Of a stretch of DNA of 64,000 bases, positions 45,136-57,661 are shown piece by piece (the first letter of the stretch is position 1; each line of letters opens with the position of its first letter). The stretch spans positions 8,354,872 to 8,418,871 of the forward strand of contig NC_079428.1 in NCBI RefSeq assembly GCF_026213295.1, read 5' to 3'. The DNA comes from Gadus chalcogrammus. Taxonomy: Eukaryota > Chordata > Actinopteri > Gadiformes > Gadidae. The translations under genes were made by a program, and so were the position numbers. The notes beneath the pieces are model-generated. The model was not told where the DNA came from. It did not search any database and saw only the letters and a program-made list of their open reading frames with translations.

Positions 45136-46059
45136 GTACCGTAACCCCTCTCCTCCATCCTCCGTCGCCTACTCCACTCTCCTCCTCCGTTGCTAGGATA
45201 CGGGCTTGTTGTATCTTCCAGAACCCTCTGATTTGGAGCACGGTGCTCTCTGAGGAGGATGTGGCGGGATGAATATTTGATTGATCCACTGTATTTAGAT
45301 GAGCCTTGCTTTCTCTCTCGCTCTCGCTCTCTCTCTCTTCTACCCTTGCTCTCTCTCTCTATCTATCTTCTATCCTCCCTCTCTGCCACTCGCGCATCCA
45401 CCGGATTTGCAGTAGTTCATTACAGCAGATGAGACCCATGCTTTTCCGTAGTCCCCCCCTCCCCGGTAAACAGGTAAATGTCACTGTTATACATCACACA
45501 ATTACTTTGCTTGCCGGGGAAATGTCAATTTATATTTTCTTGTCTTTGATTAATGTTCACCTTTTTATTTTACCAATGTGCTCCTCCCTCCCTCCTTCTC
45601 CTACACTCTCTCTCTCTCCTTCTCTTCTTGCTTGTCATACAACCGCTAAGTGAGTCTGATAAATAATATGTTCTTTATTAGTCCCAGATGGGACATGAGG
45701 GCATTTGATCTACAGGTCGGTAGGGCGCTGACCGAAACCCTGATATTAATTCCTCTAAAAATACAAAACCATCAACCCTGGGTCGCTGCATGCACATTGT
45801 CTGCGGGGTGTCTCGTACGAGCAGGCGACCAAGCCAACACACAAAGAGCTATTTTAAGTCGAGCTAATTGAGCTGTAGGAGAGGCTGATGAGGGGCTCAA
45901 CAGGGAGAGACGTGGAGAGATGCTGTGACTAATGGTCATTGAGTATGTTTCCGTTCCCTGGTAGTCTGTAGGGTGTAATGTGTACTGAGTGGAGGATGTG
46001 TATGAGAGCCGGAGACCAGATTGTGTTTATCTGTTCAACCCTCCCTGGTCTCTCACGCT

Positions 46060-46745
46060 ACTTAGACTTAGACTTAGACTTGGCTTTATTGATCCTTTTG
46101 GGATAACTCCCTCAAGGAAATTGAATGTCCAGTAGCTTACAGAAACACAACACAATATATATATACAATATAAGATAAAACAATAAACTCTTAGCTAACT
46201 ATAAAAAGTAAACAATAACAGTAAACAATAAACTCTTAGCTAATATTGAAAGTAGAGTAAGACTAGAAGTAAAACAGGATTCAAGTAAAATAAAATAAAA
46301 TACATGTAGAGAACTGTAGAGAGGATAAATATAGATAAACATATGGCTGTATATAGCATTGTGTTGTCATACAGTGGATAAATAAATAAATGATAAATGA
46401 CATGACACAGAAATCAGCAGTTAAATAATTTAAATTAGCAGTTAAATTAAGCGGTGTGTAGTCAAGGAGCAGTCTCTCTCTATCACACGACCATATCATC
46501 TCCCTTACTCTCTCTACCTCATCACTATAGACACTAAAGACACTTCTGAAAAGACCATAGCCAAAATAAATGTAGTTTATCTCCACAACTGCAAGGGCTG
46601 TAATATGTAATCTTGATACCAAAATGAAGATCCTGCGAGGATGCGTCCTAGATTGTTGTGCTAGTGAAATAATCAATGTGGACACCAACGTAGATATTTG
46701 AGGAAGGTCTACTCTAGACGAATGCTCCAAATAAAACAATAAATC
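46060..46745 (-). mobile_element. LINE 3' region with (TAAGTC)n tail
   Basis: On the minus strand the segment ends in a short TAAGTC tandem (46060-46082), a 3' simple-repeat tail seen in fish LINE copies whose sense is ACTTAGACTTAGACTT..TTTATTG on the opposite strand. An open minus-strand frame (46739-46281) contains MIWSCDRERLLLDYTPLNLT; I do not recognise it as a known domain. Confidence 0.5.
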
Positions 46746-47200
46746 TAATGCAATCCAAAATTGTCAGGTCTATATTTGAACATATAAACTTGATGACAAA
46801 CAAGTGGATATTTTTAGGACCCAATGTTATCTTTTGACACTTAAACCCTCTATGAAATGGTCAGGGAGAATATAATTGAATGACACCAAGCGAAACCATC
46901 GCAATTGCATCATTCAGCCACAGTATAACTGAATTCCTTTAAAATAAAATCAGTCGAAGCAACTAAGCATATTGAATGAGATGAGGACACAAGAAGATAT
47001 TGCTGCACTTGATAACTCTATAGTACTGTCTTCCACAAGATGGATGCTCAAATTAATCATTATCACATAAGAGGGAGTGCTGATGTTCATTATAGCAGTA
47101 TGACCCAGAGTGTGATATTGCTTTTATACAACCGTTCTACAAGCCCCAGTTATTAGTTAACAGTAATAAGCAGCAACACAAACAGTTCAGCGACTGGGCT

Positions 47201-47213
47201 GTTGCCAAGCAAC
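47201..47213. promoter_or_regulatory. Candidate X-box (1-bp spacer) in intron 27
   Basis: GTTGCCAAGCAAC fits the relaxed X-box rule of two RFX half-sites (RYYNYY and RRNRAC) with a one-base spacer. Weaker than the intron 7 site; could be chance. Confidence 0.35.
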
Positions 47214-47752
47214 ACATAAACATCTATCTGCACAGTGGCTTGCTACTCTGTGTAGGTCTACGCGTTACCCCAGGCCAGCTATTTGGTATCATGTACCGTT
47301 TCATTTCTTTGTCTTTATATTTCCATTCAATGTGAAATAAGTGTCTATTGACCGATGCTTTGGTGCCATGTGTGATTCCAATGAGTTCACTGATTGCGAT
47401 TGTTAATGTTGGCTGTTTAAGGGTTATTGGAAACACCTGCACAGTGTAGTGATAAAATTAGTAAGAAGATGGAAAACTAGAGAAATATTGCAAATACTAG
47501 ATTTATATATATTTTTTGTATTTATAATAATAATTGAATAATAAAATGAGTGCCAAAAATAAAATACAGAATAAAGATTTAAACATAATCTATAATATAC
47601 AGGTACTCTGTGGTAAAAAAAACACAAAAAAACGGTCTGCATATATAGTGCAAAGTAATTCTTTCTAAAGGTTACCTCGGCGTGTCACTGTCTACTATAA
47701 TGCTGTTTAGTAGTCTGAGGTCTTCACTAAGTCCGTCCACCCCTGCCCCCAG

Positions 47753-47943
47753 GCCACTGGGTGTTCCTGGCCAACTGCCACCTGTCCCTGTCCTGGATGC
47801 CCGAGCTGGACAAGCTGGTGGAGCAGCTACAGGTGGAGCCTAGCCACCCTGACTTCAGGCTGTGGCTCAGCTCCTCCCCTCACCCAGACTTCCCCATCGC
47901 CATCCTGCAGGCCGCCATCAAGATGACCACCGAGCCCCCAAAG
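47753..47943 (+). CDS. dnah2: DNAH2 exon 28 (AAA6)
   Basis: Residues 1329-1392, HWVFLANCHLSLSWMPELDK, LVEQLQVEPSHPDFRLWLSS, SPHPDFPIAILQAAIKMTTE, PPK. GHWV.L.NCHL...W...L and FRLWL.S.P...FP...LQ..IK.T.EPP are the AAA6 sensor region. Acceptor GCCCCCAG, donor GTGCAT. The intron (47944-48894) is CA-rich, then a pure (CA)n, then C/T-rich to the acceptor. Confidence 0.96.
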
Positions 47944-48382
47944 GTGCATGCCGACGTGCACATGAGTACACACAGATGTGCACCCACGTACACACAGATG
48001 TACCCACTTCACTTGGATCCCTGCTCATGTACACACATGCACACCAAAGATGTGCACACACGTACACACAGATGTACCCACTTCACTTGGATCCCTACGC
48101 ATGTAAACACAGGCACACACACAGAACTCCTTACACGATATTAACACACATACGAAGCAATCATGCCTGATGCGTACACAAACACACAGAAATAAACGCA
48201 CACACTCCCAACACGGTGCATACACCGATACACGCATGCAGATATACACGGCCGTCGGCCACACATATAAACACACGCACCGCACATACACACATGTCAC
48301 ATATCTATACGTGACATGCACCACGATATATTAACCACACACATGCACGCCTGTATGTGTAGAGTGCATGCTTGGCTGCTCC

Positions 48383-48384
<2 letters not shown>

Positions 48385-48466
<82 letters not shown>
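48385..48466. repeat. (CA)n microsatellite
   Basis: About 41 CA units, preceded by about 400 bases of degenerate CACATACACA-type DNA in intron 28. Confidence 0.95.
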
Positions 48467-48469
<3 letters not shown>

Positions 48470-48894
48470 CATTCCAATGCTCTGTTTATACTGATCTGCT
48501 CTTTCCTTGCACATCCTCCAAACATCACAGGCAGGTGCACGCAAATACTGCCTGACCTTAATCTCTTCTTTATTACCATGTATACCTGATCTCTCTCTCT
48601 ATAACTCTCTCTCTCCATTCCTCCCACCTCTGTCTCACCCCCTCTCTCTACATCACTCTGTCTGTCTCGCTCATCATTCTCAACTTTCTCCCTGTTTCTC
48701 TCTGCTTCTCTTTCCTATTTCTCTCTTCATCTTTCTGTCACCATTCTTTTCTCTTGCTCCCCCTCTTTCTTTCTCTCTCTCTCTTCCCACCTCGACTCGA
48801 TCCCCTTCTCTCCTGCTCTATTTTGGCTCTCACTCCTCTCTCATCTCTCTGTATCCATTAACTTTCTCCACCCCCCGCCTCTCCGTCTCTCCAG

Positions 48895-49086
48895 GGAATA
48901 AAAGCCAACATGAAGCGTCTGTACCAGCTGGTGTCGGAGGCCCGCTTTGCCCGCTGCTCCCGGCCGGTGCCCTACCGCCGACTCCTCTTCTCCCTCTGCT
49001 TCTTCCACAGCCTGCTGCTGGAGAGGAACAAGTTCCTGCAGCTGGGCTGGAACATCGTCTACGGCTTCAACGACTCCGACTTCGAG
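48895..49086 (+). CDS. dnah2: DNAH2 exon 29 (AAA6 to C-terminal domain)
   Basis: Residues 1393-1456, GIKANMKRLYQLVSEARFAR, CSRPVPYRRLLFSLCFFHSL, LLERNKFLQLGWNIVYGFND, SDFE. G.K.N..R.Y and LLFSLCFFH...ERKKF..LGWNI.Y.FNDSD are universal. Phase 0-0. Acceptor GTCTCTCCAG, donor GTCCGT. The intron (49087-50927) contains a short L2/SINE tail and a C-rich acceptor region, otherwise unique. Confidence 0.96.
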
Positions 49087-49643
49087 GTCCGTGCTTCTCC
49101 GCAGCGGCCATATTGGCCTTACCCGGAGCTTCACGTCCGTTTAAGTATAATAAGAACTCGACAAAAATGGGCTCGCAAGCGGAAACGCTAGCAGGCGCAA
49201 CATTTTCTTTTTATTTCCCGGGTCCCCAGCATTTACATGCGCATTAGAAGGTCACCGAAGCCGTGCATTTGACTAGCGCATGGATGTGTAATATGATATC
49301 CTGGAGCATGGGTATTAGTCTCTCTCCGTGGAGCACGATGGAGCTGGCGCTAGTGTGAATGCTCAAATTGGGGAGCGGACATGGCGGACAGGAGGATCAG
49401 TTGAAGGGGCTGGTTCTTACCCCCCTCACGTCCTCCGCCTCCCTCCTCCTCTCTCCACTCCATCCCCTTCATCTGATTAAGGGCCTTTGGTTGTCCCGGT
49501 GAGGAATGAGGGAAACCAGCATGGCACCAACTTCGTCTAGATTATGTTTGAAGTGATATTTGGGGTCAATTTAATCAAGTAGTAATGACTTTGGCTGAAG
49601 CTATCAAGGATTTGGATTTGCCCATTTATGCCGTTCAAGACAC

Positions 49644-49700
49644 ACATTGACATTTACATTTAGTCGTTTGGCAGATCCTCACATCGTCTTACGAGTGAGC
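49644..49700 (-). mobile_element. L2/SINE tail fragment, minus strand
   Basis: TGACATTTACATTTAGTCGT TTGGCAGATCC is the complement of the common fish tail GCGTCTGCTAAATGACTAAATG, diverged. Confidence 0.5.
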
Positions 49701-50927
49701 CTGAGAACACTCAATAGCATCCAATCAATATTTGGAGCGCTACAAAAATGTAGTAGCACAAGTTCTGCACGACCAGTTATTATTTGCGTTAGTCTATTAT
49801 CGAAGACAGTGCACAGCAACAAAGTAATGGGAGAAAGACGGTATTTAACGCTAGAAATAGATTACTGGGTCCGTGTCAGTGAAGCTAAACGTTAAAGTAG
49901 TTCAAGCATCTAGCATGGGATGGCAAAGGCTCCTCCCTGGAGATGTTTATAACGAGCTCGGAGGCAATGCAGGATCGGCTGTTTGCCCTGAGTCGCGGCC
50001 CTGCCCTCCACCTCCGCTCCGCTAAGACAAAACTCTGGATAAGGAGATTCCAAGCCAGACACCCGGGCTGTGATTAACCTGCACAACAGCCTGTGAAATC
50101 AGCTTAGAGGGCCTGGCAAGCTGAACACACCGAGACACCGGCGCCGCTCCCAGGAGCTGCTACAAGCTCAACCCAACTCCATGTCTTTAGAAAGACGCAC
50201 ACAGATACACACACAGCTCCACAAATACACGCATGTTTACACATACCGCACATAGACACACATACACACACACGCATACCAATGTATGTGGAGTTAAACG
50301 CCACTCAACAAGAGCAACACACTGCTATGCAGAAATACAAATCCTTGCTTTTAAACACACCCACACACACATTGAACGCACAAAGCTCCCAGTGGCTCTG
50401 TAACCGCAGGGGTTCCACTAAGTGTGATTTCTGCCCTCTCCACCGTTCCTTCTTGTTTTCAGTTTAGGTTTGGTTATTTTTTCCACCACTTACTCAAAAG
50501 CCTTTCTTAAATGTCACGTCAACACCAGCCTCTCCACTTGGACCCACACTGTTCTTTGAGTGGACACAGATACTCACCCACAGGGTCGGTGTGTGTGAGT
50601 CACTTCTGAAACTTAAAAGGAAAAATAAATAAAAATAAACGAATTGACATCTAACCCTGATAAAGATTCTGACCTGTCGATTAGATCTCCATGAGCTGAC
50701 GGCCTGTGTTTGTTTTGGACCCTGATAACAACCCTCCCTATCTCCCAACCCTTTATCCCCCTCCCATCCCATCCTCCCCCCTCCCCTCCCATCCTCCCCC
50801 CATGCTCTCCTATCCTCCCTCCCCACACTCCTCCAATCTTCCCCCTCAATCCCCCCCCCCCCCAACTCAAAAACATCCCCCTTATCCCCCCCCCCGCCAC
50901 CCCACTCCTCCCCCTGTCCCCCCCCAG

Positions 50928-51112
50928 GTGAGTGAGAACCTGCTGAGCCTGTACCTGGATGAGTACGAGGAGGTCCCCTGGGACGCCCTGCGCTACCTGA
51001 TCGCAGGCGTCAACTACGGCGGCCACGTGACCGACGACTGGGACCGCCGGCTGCTGGCCACCTACATCAACGAGCTGTTCTGCCACGCCGCGCTCAGCAA
51101 GCCCTTCTTCAA
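50928..51112 (+). CDS. dnah2: DNAH2 exon 30 (C-terminal domain)
   Basis: Residues 1457-1518, VSENLLSLYLDEYEEVPWDA, LRYLIAGVNYGGHVTDDWDR, RLLATYINELFCHAALSKPF, FK. PWDALRYL.....YGGHVTDDWDRR is the heavy-chain signature starting the C-terminal domain. The acceptor tract is nearly pure C for about 100 bases; donor GTAGGA. The intron (51113-53662) has a GT tract, unique sequence at 51840-53240 and an L2-type tail. Confidence 0.96.
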
Positions 51113-51563
51113 GTAGGACCCGGGAGTGGTGTATACATGCATACATACATGCATACATACATACATACACACCCCCGACAGGTACACACACACACGCATA
51201 CACAAACACATGCACATGCGCCCATAAACCCACGCACACACACCAACATTTCTATTCTGAATCCTCTACGTAGCAATATTTTTGCCCATGCCTGGCAATT
51301 ACATTTGTTTGTCTTGAACACAAATATAGCCTACTTTGACACAATTAGGAAAATAAAAAAATATCACATATTCTAGAGGTCAAGCTGTGAATCCACAATT
51401 TCACACAATACTGATGAATTTCACACAATAGCAATGTATTTTTTAACATCCAGGGAGGATGTGTGGGGGGAGATGGGGAAATGTGATGCAGACTCCAACC
51501 TTCACACACCTTGTGTTCTCTAAACGCATACAGACGGCCTGACTATGCCTACCTATTCTTGAC

Positions 51564-51697
<134 letters not shown>

Positions 51698-52058
51698 CGG
51701 GAGCGCACTGCGGCTCTGGCAGGTTCAGTCTCAACTCCCTCGGCGACTCAGATTTCTTGCACTTTTAGGTGGGCCACTAGCACCACCATGTGGACGGTTT
51801 CTGTATTGTACAAAGAGATAGAAGGGAGGAAAATCAACAAATCGTGAAAGTAAAAGGAAAACATATATTCGTCGAAACCCGGGGAATACGAACACACAGA
51901 TTAACTTTGACTGGTGCAGTTAAGATTCCGCTTTTCACCAGATTTTCCTACCTTTGATCACTGGTCTGTAATACAGCACACAGGCATCGACATGGCTGCC
52001 TCATTCACTCAACACAGAAAGGCTTTAGTGGTCCCTGACAGAGAGTGGATTTTATAGT

Positions 52059-52093
<35 letters not shown>

Positions 52094-53269
52094 TGGGTGT
52101 GGGTGTGTTTGTGTACCTGGGACATGAAGAAAGGAGTGCCGTGTCAGTTAAGGCTCTGTTCATGGTCCCCTATTGCCCACTGGTGGCTGAACATTATAAT
52201 GTAGTGTAAGAAGTGAGGAGAAGGGCAGCCATTGTAGTGATTGTAGTGTTTTGCCCGCGGCCAGCCGTCACCTGGGGGGGTTAACTAGTGTGTCGTTGGA
52301 TGCCAAGGGCAAACCTCTGCATATACTCGCATGCGTCTCCGCTCCAGCACATTTTAAATAAGGTGAACTACTTTGTTAAAGTAAGTGTTTCACTGAGTGG
52401 ACGATATGCAGTTAGGCAGCAACTTTATTAGTTCAATTGGAATGTGAGAAGGTTTTTGGTAAATTATTGCTTTTATTACCATGGTGTCTGCTCTGGATGT
52501 AGGTGTTCAGTGGTGCGGGCAGCTCTAGATATACTTTGCCAAAATAATAAAACACACAATCAATTATTTAGAAACAAATAATAATTAAATACAGACCGCA
52601 TTCTTCAAAAATGAAACCGGCTCTGTCGCTCCAAGCAATGGAAGCAGAAAGGATTTCGTTCTCATTTTAAGAAAATCCATCTGTGCCGGCTCATTTGGTC
52701 TGTGTGTGACTGGTGAAGGGTGATCTTAGAGCGTATAGTAAATGTTCCTTTAGCGCGAGGGAGCATCTGGTACAATAAAATCAATGAGCAGGGCACATAG
52801 CCCACAAAGAGAAACATGTCACCTGTCTCTCTGTCCGCACTAGAACTCTGACAAGCCCTATTTTTTTCCTTGATGTGTTTCTGATGGTCTTTTGGTGCCT
52901 TTGAGGACAGCACAATGCAGACACACAGGGAGGTGGGTTGAAAGAACCAGGGTAGGATGAGTGGCATATAAAGGCCCTCTGGTTGAAATCAATAGACGGC
53001 ACGTTGACGACGTGGGTTCGCGCACGAGCAACCACCTTCCTCTACTCTTTACTTCCTTTATTTCACAGCAGGTAAACACAATCAAAACCCCTCACGGTAT
53101 CCCTTTATGGCAGAGTGACCCATGTAATACAAAGCAAACAATGTCTCTGCCACTACATTGCACTACGCTTACAACTTCATGGGGATGGGTACAATGCCTA
53201 CCTGCCCAACGACCCCCTCCCTGGGTTGACTTCGGAAGTGGTATCCAACTTACAATATTGTAGGGGTTA

Positions 53270-53520
53270 GGGGCTTACGCACATTAGTTACCATAGGCAC
53301 TTATTGTATGTTGTACGTCCTTGCACTTATAAATAGCACTCAGTGTTGTGTATCATCTCATCCTAGCTAGCTTTGTTGTATATTGGGAAGGGGTCAACCC
53401 TAAAATTGCTAGTGCTTGGCACTTTCTTCTAGGAACATCCTTACTGTACTCTTACTTCTGACAAATATTGTAAGTCGCTTTGGATGAAAGCGGCCTAATC
53501 CCCTAAATGTAAATGTAAAT
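53270..53520 (+). mobile_element. L2-type LINE 3' tail
   Basis: Contains CTTACTTCTGACAAATATTG TAAGTCGCTTTGGATGAAAG and ends CTAAATGTAAATGTAAATG, the tail shared by fish L2-like LINEs and their SINEs. Upstream sequence (TTGCACTTATAAATAGCACT) fits the same 3' UTR. Confidence 0.6.
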
Positions 53521-53662
53521 GGGCATCTTTCTGTAGGATCCCTTTAGATTAGACTGCAGACTTGGGAGATCGGACCTAGAACCTCTGGGCTGGGAGAACG
53601 CTAACCGACCGCACACTGAACCACCCTGCACCGTTCTCAACCCCGACCCTCTACCCCTGCAG

Positions 53663-53897
53663 GCTCTCGTCCCTGCCCACCTACTACATCCCCCGGGACG
53701 GGCCCCAGGCCTCCTACCGGGAATACGTGGGCCAGCTGCCCGCCACGGAGCACCCCGAGGTGTTCGGCCAGCACCCCAACGCCGACATCGCCAGCCAGAT
53801 CGCCGAGACGCGCACGCTGTTCGACACGCTGCTGTCGCTGCAGCCGCAGGTCCCCAGCAGCACTGCGGGGGCCTCGGGGCCCAGCAAGGAGGACAAG
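53663..53897 (+). CDS. dnah2: DNAH2 exon 31 (C-terminal domain)
   Basis: Residues 1518-1596, LSSLPTYYIPRDGPQASYRE, YVGQLPATEHPEVFGQHPNA, DIASQIAETRTLFDTLLSLQ, PQVPSSTAGASGPSKEDK. P.VFG.HPNADI..Q......L...LLSLQP is the family motif; the Ser/Gly-rich end is a variable loop. At 235 nt it is the longest exon here. Acceptor CCCCTGCAG, donor GTCAGG. The intron (53898-54794) has GT, GC and TGCG repeats. Confidence 0.95.
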
Positions 53898-54404
53898 GTC
53901 AGGGCTCAGGAGGGCGGGGGGGGGGGGGGCTGTGTGTATCATCAGTGAGAGGTTGCTTTTCTTTCACTCTCATTGTAGAGATCTCCAAAAAATAGGAATG
54001 GGTTATTTTTCATGTGTTTCTTTTTATGAATGTATTAATGTATCCCTGCATCTTATTTATTTACTCATGTCACTCATGCTTTGGTGTACCTACTGGCGGC
54101 GCTGTGTTAGCTCTGCCATGTATTAACTGTCGTGGGGTAGCTTCAGTGTGTAATCGGCCTGCTGTGTGTGAGCAGCTGTGTGTGTCGGCTCGGGTGTGTG
54201 AGCGGCTGTGTTTTAGCAATAGCGTGTTAGCGGTGAAGAGTTAGCCTTCGTTGTGTTAACAGCAGTGTGTTTGCCAGTGCAGGTGCCTGTCAAGACGCTT
54301 CTGCAAGCTGCAGAACCCCCCTCTGTCACTCATGTGTCACTAGTGTTTGGCAAAATGTACCGCCAAAACCCATATTCAGGAACAGCCTTTCTATGTGGTT
54401 GCCC

Positions 54405-54407
<3 letters not shown>

Positions 54408-54439
<32 letters not shown>

Positions 54440-54486
54440 CCCGTGTGTGTGCGTGCCCATGTGTGTTAGCGTGGATGTGTGCGTGC

Positions 54487-54546
<60 letters not shown>

Positions 54547-54629
54547 CCGTGTGTGTGTGTGTGTGTGTGTGTGTGCCCGTGTGTGTTAGCGTGGATGTGT
54601 GTGCGTGCGTTCGTGCGTGCGTGCGTGTG

Positions 54630-54700
<71 letters not shown>

Positions 54701-54701
54701 T
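54408..54701. repeat. (GT)n and (TGCG)n compound tract
   Basis: GT runs (54413-54435, 54491-54545, 54549-54575) with GTGCCCGTG interruptions, then about 22 TGCG units (54604-54701). Alternating purine-pyrimidine almost throughout. Confidence 0.93.
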
Positions 54702-54794
54702 TGCTCTGAATCCGCCATCGCTTAACCTTACGAGCACGGGGGTTTTCCCGGTGGTGCCAAACAGCGGTCTCACACCTGTTCCCCCCCCCCAAAG

Positions 54795-54946
54795 GTGCTG
54801 GAGCTGGCGGCCGACATACGGGAGAAGCTGCCCGAGGCCATCGACTACGAGGGGACCAGGGCACTACTGCAGGATGACCCGTCGCCCCTCAACGTGGTGC
54901 TGCTGCAGGAGATCCAGAGATACAACGCCCTGCTGGACACCATCAG
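54795..54946 (+). CDS. dnah2: DNAH2 exon 32 (C-terminal domain)
   Basis: Residues 1597-1647, VLELAADIREKLPEAIDYEG, TRALLQDDPSPLNVVLLQEI, QRYNALLDTIR. A.DI..KLP..........PLNVVL.QE..R.N.LL is conserved in all heavy chains. Acceptor is poly-C then AAAG, donor GTAGGC. The intron (54947-55771) is unique to 55500, then (GT)n. Confidence 0.95.
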
Positions 54947-55528
54947 GTAGGCCCCCACGCCTGGGCTCCGGGGTCGACGGGGGAGAGAGTGGTCTCAAAA
55001 TTCAGACTTTGGGTTTTTGTATGTTAAGTCTGATGGCAGACGAGCTCAAGTCTCCGTGAACAAAGCGTTTCCCTTCTTTCACTTCGGACTTGGTTTTCGA
55101 CCAATCGTACAGCTGGAGGCAGGGATCTGTAAGTGCGTCATTTGCAGCACACATACTCGACCAGCAGTGGTTAAAAGACTGTAAAGGTTTCGATTCACCA
55201 CTGTGTAGACTAGCCACTGTGGAAATCCATTTATTATAATCCCCTTCTGAATGCTTCATCCCCTTGCGCCAATGAGGTTTACGCGGTAGAATATCTCCGT
55301 AACGAAGCGGGAAACGAGGTGTAACCCCACCCCTACTGGGCCTGGGTGTCCGGCCCAAGGCTACTAGGTCCCAGATTAGGGGATGAGGGAGGCTGTGGGG
55401 GATGAAGGGAGTTGAATGTGCAACAGTATTAATTAGAAACCGTTGGTGATGCCGTGTCTGGCTCACAATTAAGCTAAGTGTGGGTGTACAACAGTGTGAC
55501 AGAGAGACATAATTTGTGCCTGCTAGGA

Positions 55529-55644
<116 letters not shown>

Positions 55645-55771
55645 TAATTTGTGTTTGTGTGTGATTCTAATTTATGTATGTCTTTTTTTGCATCTGCGTG
55701 TGAGTGGGTGGGTATATGTGTATCTAATTTGTGAGTGTGTGTCTAATTTTGATGCATGTGTGTGTGATCAG

Positions 55772-55886
55772 ATCCTCCCTGGTGGAGCTGGAGAAGGGCA
55801 TCAAAGGTCTGGTGGTGATGTCATCCAACCTGGAGGAGACCTTCAACTGTATCCATGACGCCCGCGTCCCACCACTGTGGGAGAAG
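55772..55886 (+). CDS. dnah2: DNAH2 exon 33 (C-terminal domain)
   Basis: Residues 1647-1685, [51 protein letters not shown]......VP..W is the conserved motif. Acceptor TGTGTGATCAG is GT-rich and lacks pyrimidines. Donor GTCTCT leads into a 127-base (CT)n after 18 bases. The 4.4-kb intron has three long (CT)n tracts, a CRE-like palindrome, a 40-bp and a 21-bp minisatellite; 56640-57180 and 58680-59180 are unassigned. Confidence 0.94.
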
Positions 55887-55896
55887 GTCTCTCTCC

Positions 55897-56034
<138 letters not shown>

Positions 56035-56521
56035 CTCACACAAACAAACAAGCCCACACATCTACAAATAGAAACACATTTTATATTCACCCTCGCTTTC
56101 ATCTCCCTCTCTCCAACATCACAAGATGTACTTCACACCTTCTCTATTTGTGTGTGTTTGTGTTTATTTGAATACACATACGTGCGTGTGTGTGTTTGCG
56201 TATACCTGTATGCACGTGTGTGTGTTTGTGTATTTGTATATATATGTGTGTGTCCGTACGTGCGCATGAGTGTGTATGAGAGTCTTCGTACGTGTACTTG
56301 TGTCTGCGTACACATACAGGATGTGTGTGTTTGTCGCCCACCACACCTGAATCCTCAAGCAATCACCAAACAAGGGCTCTTCGGCGGCGTGGTGAGGAGC
56401 AGAACCGCTCGGATCAATACTTTAGAAACGGGTGTCGATTGGCAGTACTGCTGGCGGCCCGCAGCCACGGGGATGGAGGAGCAAATGAGAAGCCCGGCTC
56501 AGGGAAAATATATATGGAGTG

Positions 56522-56640
<119 letters not shown>

Positions 56641-57100
56641 GTTCCCCTGTTAATAGATAAGGCCAAATAATCCACTTCAGTGTATGCATGTTAAGGCATA
56701 CTGCTGTTCCCTGCCATTGCTGGTTTGTTGTTAACTTACTTTAATCAATTTGCATAGAGTGACATCCATTAACCCTGATGTTGGGTTGGGTTGGAAGTTG
56801 TTTCTTCAAAATAAAAGCACACAGGTATATGTCTATCTACACTATTCTATTTACGGTTACAGCACACAGGTGTTAATACAATGTCCAGATCCTATTTTCA
56901 TTTTTGCTTTAGACCCATGCACATTCATTGGCATCCATTTGCCTTGATGTAAACCGGGTTCAAAATAAAAACACTGAGTAAGTTAGCAGTTCTCATGTGC
57001 TCTTATTCAGTGGCTCTCTGGTTATGGTCCAGTGCTGCTGTTCTGTCTGTCAGATGCTATAAGCCCTCCGTTCCATTCTGACTGGTGACACAGCGACATG

Positions 57101-57117
57101 ATTGGCTGACGTCAGCC
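57101..57117. promoter_or_regulatory. CCAAT-box plus CRE palindrome
   Basis: ATTGG overlaps the 14-bp palindrome GGCTGACGTCAGCC, which contains the full cAMP-response element TGACGTCA. Such a pair is common in promoters; here it is in the middle of intron 33, so activity is uncertain. Confidence 0.35.
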
Positions 57118-57209
57118 GGTCAGACCCCCGCAGGCTGGACTCTGTAGTGACTCACTGCCCTCTGGAGTGACTCACTGGGCTGTGGGTAACCATCAGTCTG
57201 CCCTGCCGC

Positions 57210-57300
57210 ACACAGACACACACACTCATACACACACACCTATTGTCCACACACGCACACACACACACACACTCACACACACACACACACACACACACAC
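57210..57300. repeat. (CA)n-rich tract
   Basis: Interrupted CA repeats in intron 33. Confidence 0.85.
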
Positions 57301-57602
57301 CTGGGCTGTGTTTGGTCCTCGCTGGGTAAAGGAAAGTCCCGTTCTAATGAAGCCAGAGCAGGGCACGGGAATGCTGCCAGGGCCTCATTATTCTCTCTAT
57401 ATATAACAAGAAATTTTATTTAATTCAAATATATGTATTTTTCCATGCAGAACTTTGTTCAGATGGTACGGGTTACAGTGTATTAGGACATGTGAGGCAG
57501 CTAGTATAAAAGCACAACTCAATAACCAAGTACATGTTGACAGCAGTGTGAGGTGTCAGAGTATCCAATATACACGATGAGTGGATGTGTCTATTTGAAT
57601 GA

Positions 57603-57604
<2 letters not shown>

Positions 57605-57642
<38 letters not shown>

Positions 57643-57661
57643 GCGTGTGCGTGCGTGCGTG
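57605..57661. repeat. (GT)n/GCGT tract
   Basis: About 17 GT units followed by GTGCGT and GTGC units. Confidence 0.9.

Noticed and set aside
44535..45272. 245-codon frame rich in His/Pro/Thr as an extended exon 27
   Set aside because: The upstream part is a CAT/CAC triplet tract; dynein similarity begins only at 44952 after a clear TATTCCAG acceptor.
46281..46739. 152-codon minus-strand frame as a host gene
   Set aside because: It lies within the retroelement-like segment ending in (TAAGTC)n and shows no known domain; more likely a repeat-derived frame.
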